DNA of 39,239 nt. It comes from CAKXIK01 sp050947015. Its GTDB lineage: Bacteria; Bacillota; Clostridia; Oscillospirales; Acutalibacteraceae. Position 1 is the stretch's first letter, and every line of letters starts with the position of its first letter. A program made the position numbers and the translations under genes. The stretch lies in assembly GCA_050947015.1 (NCBI GenBank), contig JBMNVT010000020.1:1-39239 (forward strand), written 5' to 3'. Under the pieces are notes generated by a model, which was not told the origin of the DNA, did no database searches, and worked only from the letters and a program-made list of their open reading frames with translations. Below, piece by piece: positions 34,302-39,239 of the stretch.

Positions 34302-35729
34302 TTCGGGCCGTACTCGAACACGCGAGTGCGGCCCTTTTTCTCTGATATTGTAGAAGATCAGAGCCTCATCGTTTCGGAGTTCTACCCGGGCGATGAACGT
34401 GTCAACCAACCGCGCCCTGAAGTCCTCGTCGGTCACATCGCCGGCGCGGAAGGAGCGCAGCCAAGCCTCGACCACCTCACGGGTGAGTCGGGGTCTTTTT
34501 ATTTCTGCCCGCTGGATCTCCAGGACCAACTGCTCCTCCTCGTCCTCCAGAGCAGCCAAACGAGAGACCAGGCCACGAGCCCCGCCTTCTTCTATCGCGT
34601 CCAGCAAGTTCCGCTGGCGCTTTTTATTTGAGTCAAGCCGCCGGCGCAATCCCACAACGGGATCGTCGGCGGTTTCCTGTTCCTGCACTTCCAGGATCCG
34701 GACTGTCAGCTTCTCGATCATCTCGTCGGTCAGCATATCGTTCACCGTGGCCAGAATGATTGCATCCTCCAGCTGCTCCTTCGGGAACGGTCTCAGCTCG
34801 CACTTCTTCCCGCGCTTTTTGTCCCCGCACTTGTAATACCGGTACACCTTCCCCAGCTTCCCGGTGCCGGTCTCTGCATTGATCAGGGAACCACAGTACC
34901 CGCAGAACATTTTACAGCTCAGCAAATAGTTCACCTTCGCCTTCCCTGCCGCATTGTTGCGGCTCGTCTTAAAATGCCGGGCAGCCTCCAGGAAGGTCGC
35001 CTGGTCGATGATCGGCTCCACGTTCAGCTTCACGTCCTGGATGTAGAACTCGCCCAGGTACTTCTCGTTCCGGAGCATCCGATAGATCACAGCGTTGGAG
35101 ACCGGCTTGCCGCGCCGGCCCATGATCCCACGATCAGCGAACAGCTGCACCAGGTCCCGGATCTGGGCGCCTGCAATGTGCATTTTGAACGCCTCCCGGA
35201 CAACCGCAGCCTCGCGCTCATCCACGACAATGTGGCGTTCCGCGTCCACCTTGTACCCGATGGGCAGGGACTGGCCGCAATACTGGCCCTTCTTCGCTGT
35301 CTCCTTCATGCCTCTGATAACCTTCTGGCGGAGATCGGCGGAGTAATACTCGGCCAGGCCTTCCAGGACGCTCTCCAGGATGATCCCCTCCGGGCCGTCC
35401 GGTACACTCTCCCGGGCATACATCAACTTGACGCCTGCCCGCTTCAAGGTCATTTTTCCCAGGGCGATGTCCTGGCGGTCTCGGCCGAAGCGGTCGATCT
35501 TCCACACCAGGACGCAGTCAAAGCGCCCCTTCTCCGCGTCGCGCAGCATCCGCTGGAACTCGTCACGGCCGACGACGCTCTTGCCGGAGACGTGCCGGTC
35601 TGCATATATCTCGATGATGTCGATCCCGTTCTCCTCTGCATAATATTTACAATCAGCCACCTGGCCCTCGATGGACTGCTCCGTCTGGCGTGGGCCCGGT
35701 GAGTATCTGGCATAAATAACGCCACGCAT
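34164..35729 (-). CDS. Large serine recombinase (site-specific integrase)
   Basis: 521 residues; ATG 35729-35727. The N-terminal resolvase domain (about 1-140) has the nucleophile S10 in IYARYS, VWKIDRFGR and LEGLAEYYSADLRQKV. A recombinase domain follows (IPIGYKVDAE-like GQSLPIGYKV; RMLRNEKYLGEFYI), then a zinc ribbon (CKMFCGYCGSLINAETG, YKCGDKKRGKKCE), a coiled coil (about 380-430) and a C-terminal arm. It catalyses integration and excision of the element. From about residue 465 the frame runs through the ssrA terminator and into ssrA antisense (WWRRGESNPCP), so the last ~46 residues are encoded by the tmRNA 3' end. Confidence 0.9.
   Translation of the reverse strand: MRGVIYARYSPGPRQTEQSIEGQVADCKYYAEENGIDIIEIYADRHVSGKSVVGRDEFQRMLRDAEKGRFDCVLVWKIDRFGRDRQDIALGKMTLKRAGVKLMYARESVPDGPEGIILESVLEGLAEYYSADLRQKVIRGMKETAKKGQYCGQSLPIGYKVDAERHIVVDEREAAVVREAFKMHIAGAQIRDLVQLFADRGIMGRRGKPVSNAVIYRMLRNEKYLGEFYIQDVKLNVEPIIDQATFLEAARHFKTSRNNAAGKAKVNYLLSCKMFCGYCGSLINAETGTGKLGKVYRYYKCGDKKRGKKCELRPFPKEQLEDAIILATVNDMLTDEMIEKLTVRILEVQEQETADDPVVGLRRRLDSNKKRQRNLLDAIEEGGARGLVSRLAALEDEEEQLVLEIQRAEIKRPRLTREVVEAWLRSFRAGDVTDEDFRARLVDTFIARVELRNDEALIFYNIREKGPHSRVRVRPEWWRRGESNPCPKTTCHSFLRVQSVFWDSPHTAPTDRLCATVVFKS
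34305..34340 (+). terminator. Terminator following ssrA
   Basis: GGGCCGTACTCG (34305-34316), 6-nt loop, CGAGTGCGGCCC (34323-34334), then TTTTT. The 12-bp stem has one G-U pair. The same DNA also encodes part of the C-terminus of the antisense serine recombinase. Confidence 0.85.
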
Positions 35730-35733
35730 AGGC

Positions 35734-36174
35734 TCACCCTCCGATCTGCTTCAGTGCTTCATCGTGTAGATCCTGGACCAGCCGGGCGTTCTCGCCAGAC
35801 ATCCGGAAGAAGTACATCTCCAGAGAGCTCTGGAACTTCTCAAACTGGCCGAGCTTTCCCTTCTCTGTCTTCAGCTTCTCGGCGTTCAGCTGGGCCTTCT
35901 GGAAGCAGCGAACGATCAGATCCCGGACGGCGGCCTGCTCCTGATCCACAGCCATCCGCAACACTTCGGCCGGCTTCGTTCCCTTAAATTTCACATACTT
36001 CGAGATGCTGGCCAGCTTTTCGGCCGTCTCCTTAACGGTATCATACCGAGAGAAAAAGACATCCGGATCCGTCGTCCTGTTTACGATGTCCCGACTCTCG
36101 ACCAGTATCTTCATCCACTGCGGCGTCATCATCTCGGCGGCCGCTTTCTTTTTACCATGTCCAAACATACGCAT
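35734..36174 (-). CDS. Small helical protein of unknown function, phage-associated
   Basis: 146 residues; ATG 36174-36172 overlaps the stop of the XRE gene (ATGA), and its stop lies 4 bp before the recombinase start, so the three minus-strand genes form one transcript. It is Lys/Glu-rich and mainly helical, with ESRDIVNRTTDPDVFFSRYD and ISKYVKFKGTKPAEVL. I recall similar conserved hypothetical proteins in Firmicute mobile elements but cannot assign a family. No signal peptide or transmembrane helix. Confidence 0.65.
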   Translation of the reverse strand: MRMFGHGKKKAAAEMMTPQWMKILVESRDIVNRTTDPDVFFSRYDTVKETAEKLASISKYVKFKGTKPAEVLRMAVDQEQAAVRDLIVRCFQKAQLNAEKLKTEKGKLGQFEKFQSSLEMYFFRMSGENARLVQDLHDEALKQIGG

Positions 36175-36599
36175 CAGCCTCCGATCTTCCGGGCCTTCTT
36201 CGCCAGATCGCCCAGCATAAAGTCAATATACAGAGCGACACGGGTCTCCAGCTCCTTCACGTCCTGCTCTGTCACCTCGTACTCAGCGCCGCCATGGGTC
36301 AGGATGACGTCGCCGTCGGCGCTATAAATGAGGTTATAACCCAGGAGCGCCATCTGCTGCTCCAAGCAATAGCTGAAGCTGCTCTCGACGCGCTTCTCTG
36401 TCCAGCCGGAGAACTCCACCGGAGTCATGCCCAGCGCCTTCGCAAAGGCCGGCACCTTCGTCCTGGGGACGTCGGCAAGGCCCAGCTCGATCTTGTTAAT
36501 GCTGCTTTTATGTTTATATCCAAGGATCCGGGCCAGCTCCTCCTGGCTCAGTCCGAGTTCTTCGCGCTTCCGTTTAATCAAATCACCGAGTTCGTACAT
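36174..36599 (-). CDS. XRE-family phage-type repressor
   Basis: 141 residues from ATG 36599-36597. The lambda-type helix-turn-helix occupies residues about 4-58 (LGDLIKRKREELGLSQEELA, ILGYKHKSSINKIELG). The C-terminal half (EFSGWTEKRVESSFSYCLEQ to YIDFMLGDLAKKARKIGG) is not a recognised dimerisation or protease domain. The frame is open further upstream, but that stretch is antisense to the endolysin start and is not real coding. Normally this gene would have its own upstream operator region. Here the DNA directly upstream is the tail of another gene, so its promoter seems lost. Confidence 0.78.
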   Translation of the reverse strand: MYELGDLIKRKREELGLSQEELARILGYKHKSSINKIELGLADVPRTKVPAFAKALGMTPVEFSGWTEKRVESSFSYCLEQQMALLGYNLIYSADGDVILTHGGAEYEVTEQDVKELETRVALYIDFMLGDLAKKARKIGG

Positions 36600-36600
36600 A

Positions 36601-36684
36601 ATCCCTGCCATCGTGGTGAAAGCCATCGACATCCTGAAACAGAAGGCAGAGGGCGACGCTAACACCAGCCCCGGCAAGGAGTAA
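36601..36684 (+). pseudogene. C-terminal fragment of a phage gene fused to the repressor gene start
   Basis: Plus-strand codons from 36601 read IPAIVVKAIDILKQKAEGDA, then NTSPGKE and TAA at 36682-36684, 3 bp before the endolysin start codon. This looks like the end of a short phage protein, such as a holin-like or tail-end gene, normally found upstream of an endolysin. It begins abruptly at the first base after the repressor ATG region, which marks a deletion joint. Confidence 0.5.
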
Positions 36685-36687
36685 ACC

Positions 36688-38247
36688 ATGAAGGCGACAG
36701 GATCCTCCACCGAGAGGACCATCTGGAACTACTTCCGTTGCAAAGGTTTCAGCCCGGCCGGTGTGGCCGGGCTGATGGGCAACCTCTACGCCGAGAGCGG
36801 GCTCAATCCACAAAACCTCCAGAACACCTACGAGAAGCGCCTGGGCCTCACGGACGCCGAGTACACGGCCGCCGTGGACTCCGGGAGCTACTCCAACTTC
36901 GTCCGCGACAGCGCCGGCTACGGCCTCGCGCAGTGGACATACTGGAGCCGCAAGGAGGCCATGCTCAACTACGCCCGGAAGACCGGCGCGTCCATCGGCG
37001 ACCTGATGATGCAGCTCGACTTCATGTTCCAGGAACTGAAGGGCTATGTGGCCGTCTTCCAGGTGCTCCGGACTGCCCGGACTGTGAAGGAGGCCTCCGA
37101 CATCGTGCTGACCAAGTACGAGCGCCCAGCCGACATGAGCAACGCCGTCAAGGTAAAGAGGGCCAGCTTCGGCCAGGCATACTACGACGCCTACGCAAAC
37201 ACTACAACAACCCCAGAGAAGGAGGAGATCACCATGAGCAACAGCCCTCTGGTAACGTACACCAACATCACCAAGAACAAGACCAGCCCCCGCAACCACG
37301 CCATCGACACCATTACGATCCACTGCATCGTGGGCCAGTGGACGGCGAAGCAGGGCTGCGATTATTTTGCCACCACTGATCGCGAGTGCAGCGCCAACTA
37401 CATCGTCGGCAAGGATGGCTCCATCGGTCTGTCCGTCGATGAGGCGGATCGCTCCTGGTGCACTTCCAGCCGTGAGAACGACAACCGCGCCATCACCATC
37501 GAAGTCGCCAGCGACACCGAGCACCCCTACGCCGTGACCGATGCAGCCTACGCCGCACTAATCAAGCTGATAGCCGACATTTGCAAGCGCAACGGCATCA
37601 AGAAGCTGATCTGGTCCACCAACAAGGCCGACCGCGTCAACCACGCCAACGGCTGCAACATGACCGTGCACCGCGACTATGCCAACAAGGCCTGCCCGGG
37701 TCAGTACCTCTACGACCGCCACGGCGCCATCGCTGCGGCCGTCAATGAGATCCTGGGCTCCGGCACTACCCAGGCACCGGAAGCGGCTCCGGAGCCCGTC
37801 CAGGGCTTTCCTGCGACGCCCTTCACTGTCCGCGTCATCATTCCGGATCTGAACTACCGCAAGGGCCCCGGCATGAGCTACGCGGTCAGAGGCCAGACCG
37901 GCAAGGGCGTCTTCACCATCACCGAGGTGCAAGACGGCTGGGGCAAGCTGAAAAGCGGCGCCGGCTGGATCTACCTGGAGAATGAGAGCTACTGCACCAT
38001 CGTGGGCGGCAGCACTCAGGCAGAGGCCTGGACGCCCGCAGTCGGTGACATCGTCAACTTCACCGGCTCCAGGCACTACGCCAGCGCCAACGCTGCGAAG
38101 GGCTCGGCCTGCACCGGCGGCCGTGCTAAGATCACCCGGATCTACAAGCCCGACAAGTCGAAGCACCCGTACCACCTCGTCAGAGTCAGCGGCAGCGGCT
38201 CCACCGTCTACGGATGGGTGGATGCTGGCACCTTCACAAAAGCATAA
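36688..38247 (+). CDS. Multidomain phage endolysin: lysozyme-like, amidase, SH3
   Basis: 519 residues; ATG 36688 with AAGGAG upstream. Residues about 8-120 are a phage tail-lysozyme-like domain (GFSPAGVAGLMGNLYAESGL, DSAGYGLAQWTYW). Residues about 205-350 are an N-acetylmuramoyl-L-alanine amidase 2 domain with zinc-type His (TITIHCIVG; GCNMTVHRDYANKACPG). Residues about 372-430 form an SH3b-like domain (VRVIIPDLNYRKGPG). A second SH3-like wall-binding unit follows to the end. It degrades host peptidoglycan at lysis or during cell-wall remodelling. An internal strong ribosome site and ATG at 37234 could also yield the amidase-SH3 part alone. No signal peptide, so release would need a holin, which is absent. 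Confidence 0.9.
   Translation: MKATGSSTERTIWNYFRCKGFSPAGVAGLMGNLYAESGLNPQNLQNTYEKRLGLTDAEYTAAVDSGSYSNFVRDSAGYGLAQWTYWSRKEAMLNYARKTGASIGDLMMQLDFMFQELKGYVAVFQVLRTARTVKEASDIVLTKYERPADMSNAVKVKRASFGQAYYDAYANTTTTPEKEEITMSNSPLVTYTNITKNKTSPRNHAIDTITIHCIVGQWTAKQGCDYFATTDRECSANYIVGKDGSIGLSVDEADRSWCTSSRENDNRAITIEVASDTEHPYAVTDAAYAALIKLIADICKRNGIKKLIWSTNKADRVNHANGCNMTVHRDYANKACPGQYLYDRHGAIAAAVNEILGSGTTQAPEAAPEPVQGFPATPFTVRVIIPDLNYRKGPGMSYAVRGQTGKGVFTITEVQDGWGKLKSGAGWIYLENESYCTIVGGSTQAEAWTPAVGDIVNFTGSRHYASANAAKGSACTGGRAKITRIYKPDKSKHPYHLVRVSGSGSTVYGWVDAGTFTKA
37219..37236 (+). promoter_or_regulatory. Internal ribosome site and in-frame ATG inside the endolysin gene
   Basis: AAGGAGGAGA at 37219-37228 lies 5-7 bp before ATG 37234-37236, in frame with the endolysin (codon 183), and stands between the lysozyme-like and amidase domains. 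The sequence encodes the linker PEKEEITMSNSP. It would give a 337-residue amidase-SH3 protein. Confidence 0.6.
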
Positions 38248-39239
38248 TAGTGACAGAGAGCCCCGGCACCCGCCGGGGCTCTTTTGCTTTATACGGCAAT
38301 TCTGAGGACGACATAGTCCCGCAGCACGATGATCTTCGGGGTTCGAGTACCGTCGCGCGGGCTCCACCAAAAGTACCTTACTCAAACTTTTATGCCTAAA
38401 AAAATATCCATCGTTTGAGTAAGTTGACATATTTGATGGATTATCAACGTCAGAAAGGCCACATTCAAGAAATTCTTGGATGTGGCCTTTTGCTATGGTT
38501 AAGGCATTGCCGATTCTGTTTGAAGATTTGTTCTTATTGATTTGGGCAATGTCGTCCTTAATCGGCTCCAGAAGTTTGTCAAAAGGTGGCCTAAACGAGA
38601 ATTCTATATCTAGCTCGACTTCGTCGTTGCTGATTATGTAAAATTTATCGAAGATTGCCTGATTCATTAATCTTTTAATGGTGTCGCTAGCGTTACGGTA
38701 TGCCTCTCCACAATTCTCGACAATATCAAGGGTTAATATGAGATTGTTTCTAATCTGTTCAAAAGTCATATTATGCATTTTGAGTTCATGTTCAATAGCC
38801 GCCAGCTCTTTAGCAATTTTCTGTTGTTCGGACTTCAGCAGATCGAGCGGAATTGCATCGCTATAATGGGCCTCAAGAAGCTTCTTTCGCTTATTCTCAA
38901 GCTGAGCCTTTTGCCCTTTTAGGCCGTCAAGCTCTTTGTCATATTTATCTTTTTCTTTAGCGATGACTTCCTGTATCCGCGACTCTAATATCTCACGTAC
39001 ATTTGAAGGTAGTTGGTACGAATCATAAATCTTTTCAATTTCCTTCTCGACAATGCTTATTAGCACTGAATGAGTTTTACAGTCCTTTCTGCGACCGCTA
39101 TGACGACCGGCGCAGTAGAAATAAGGGTACACAGTTCCATTCTTTTTCGTTACGTTTGTTACGAGCATTCTCTCGCCGCAGTAGGCGCAGTATACGCTGC
39201 CTTTTAGGAAGTGAGGATGTCTTAAACTTCGCTCGCCAT
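37558..39239 (-). CDS. Second large serine recombinase, N-terminus beyond the window
   Basis: The minus-strand frame is open from the right edge to a stop at 37558. It begins in the zinc ribbon (VYCAYCGERMLVTNVTKKNG, YFYCAGRHSGRRKDC), followed by the long coiled-coil region (EKEIEKIYDSYQ; GLKGQKAQLENKRKKLLEAH; IEHELKMHNMTFEQIRNNLI) and a C-terminal arm to about 38,400. The resolvase and DNA-binding domains lie outside the window. Beyond 38,370 the frame crosses the att-like sequence (VEPARRYSNPEDH) and then runs antisense to the endolysin for about 250 residues that are probably not functional. The gene is AT-rich, unlike the neighbouring prophage remnant, so it belongs to a different element. 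Confidence 0.75.
   Translation of the reverse strand, partial: GERSLRHPHFLKGSVYCAYCGERMLVTNVTKKNGTVYPYFYCAGRHSGRRKDCKTHSVLISIVEKEIEKIYDSYQLPSNVREILESRIQEVIAKEKDKYDKELDGLKGQKAQLENKRKKLLEAHYSDAIPLDLLKSEQQKIAKELAAIEHELKMHNMTFEQIRNNLILTLDIVENCGEAYRNASDTIKRLMNQAIFDKFYIISNDEVELDIEFSFRPPFDKLLEPIKDDIAQINKNKSSNRIGNALTIAKGHIQEFLECGLSDVDNPSNMSTYSNDGYFFRHKSLSKVLLVEPARRYSNPEDHRAAGLCRPQNCRIKQKSPGGCRGSLSLLCFCEGASIHPSVDGGAAAADSDEVVRVLRLVGLVDPGDLSTAAGAGRALRSVGAGVVPGAGEVDDVTDCGRPGLCLSAAAHDGAVALILQVDPAGAAFQLAPAVLHLGDGEDALAGLASDRVAHAGALAVVQIRNDDADSEGRRRKALDGLRSRFRCLGSAGAQDLIDGRSDGAVAVVEVLTRAGLVGIVAVHGHVAAVGVVDAVGLVGGPDQLLDAVALANVGYQLD
38257..38290 (+). terminator. Terminator of the endolysin gene
   Basis: AGAGCCCCGG (38257-38266) and CCGGGGCTCT (38273-38282) with a 6-nt loop, then TTTGCTTT. 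It starts 9 bp after the endolysin stop. Confidence 0.88.
38338..38369. other. tmRNA/tRNA 3'-end-like sequence, candidate attachment site
   Basis: GGGGTTCGA (38338-38346) and CTCCACCA (38362-38369) match the ssrA T-arm and CCA end (34275-34283 and 34294-34301). The middle differs (GTACCGTCGCGCGGG here), and the distance is 32 instead of 27 bases. No matching acceptor or T-stem is found upstream, so it is not a working tRNA. It best fits a hybrid attachment site between two elements. Confidence 0.5.
38377..38423. repeat. Perfect 11-bp inverted repeat around a 25-bp AT-rich spacer
   Basis: CTTACTCAAAC (38377-38387) and GTTTGAGTAAG (38413-38423) flank an AT-rich core. The whole 47-bp unit lies next to the att-like sequence and inside the C-terminal frame of the second recombinase. 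The size fits a large-serine-recombinase attachment half-site pair. No T-run follows, so a terminator is less likely. Confidence 0.6.

Larger units (their letters stand above)
34275..38369. mobile_element. Small prophage remnant inserted at the 3' end of ssrA
   Basis: About 4.1 kb bounded on the left by the ssrA T-arm/CCA end and on the right by a similar sequence (GGGGTTCGA at 38338, CTCCACCA at 38362-38369). It holds a large serine recombinase, a small unknown gene, an XRE repressor and an endolysin. Codons in these genes end mostly in C or G (GCC, CTG, AAG), unlike the core genes to the left and the AT-rich recombinase to the right, a sign of transfer. No capsid, tail or terminase genes remain. 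The boundaries are inferred. Confidence 0.6.

Noticed and set aside
38294..38369. A tRNA gene ending in CCA
   Set aside because: No pairing 5' acceptor strand and no intact T-stem are found; only the T-loop and CCA-like ends match, so an att-like remnant is more likely.
1..39239. CRISPR array or insertion sequence
   Set aside because: No regularly spaced short repeats and no transposase-like protein with flanking inverted repeats were seen.

Overview
The window looks like the chromosome of an anaerobic, spore-forming Clostridia member, probably of the Oscillospirales/Ruminococcaceae type. The evidence is an intact sporulation sigma-K gene, the Gram-positive order scr(SRP RNA)-dnaX-ybaB-recR, strong AGGAGG ribosome binding sites, near-consensus sigma-A promoters, lipoprotein and sorting-type export signals, and LplB/YtcP-type CUT1 sugar permeases. 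This placement is inference from gene content; no species-level marker was recognised.

Layout. (1) 1-6.6 kb: the tail of a Gfo/Idh/MocA-type oxidoreductase, a very large modular surface protein with a heparinase II/III-like lyase core, and a decayed second lyase gene. (2) 6.7-11.7 kb: sigK; then, on the minus strand, a ROK repressor followed by two membrane proteins (one DUF5058-like) and a membrane-anchored M20 hydrolase. (3) 11.8-15.8 kb: a xylulokinase, a fucose/arabinose isomerase-family enzyme and a TalC/FSA-type transaldolase, i.e. conversion of a free sugar into pentose-phosphate intermediates. The kinase promoter faces the ROK gene and has a palindrome just downstream of its start point. 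(4) 15.8-30.5 kb: a LacI regulator facing an ABC sugar importer (two permeases, binding lipoprotein; no ATPase here), followed by a GH130 phosphorylase and a GH38 alpha-mannosidase. A second GH130 gene lies on the opposite strand. It is divergent from a three-gene cassette of nitrilase-family hydrolase, hexapeptide acyltransferase and heparinase II/III-like lyase. Together this reads as a mannose-containing (N-glycan or mannoside) and uronate-containing glycan utilisation locus. A TTTGTGC motif recurs at three promoters of this block and may be the operator that ties it together. (5) 30.5-34.3 kb: conserved core genes: SRP RNA, dnaX, ybaB, recR, smpB and tmRNA (ssrA).

(6) 34.2-39.2 kb: mobile DNA at the 3' end of ssrA. 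A ~4.1 kb GC-rich prophage remnant keeps a large serine recombinase, a small conserved-looking protein, an XRE repressor and a multidomain endolysin with a second in-frame translation start. Its structural genes seem to have been deleted at a joint near position 36,600. To its right lies a tRNA/tmRNA-end-like sequence and then a second, AT-rich serine recombinase that runs off the window. Both recombinases are read antisense through an ssrA-end-like sequence in the same frame, which suggests tandem insertion at one site.

The most notable points are the tandem recombinase/ssrA arrangement, the shared-operator glycan locus, the nitrilase-acyltransferase-lyase cassette and the modular, apparently wall-anchored lyase. 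No CRISPR array, rRNA or tRNA gene was seen.
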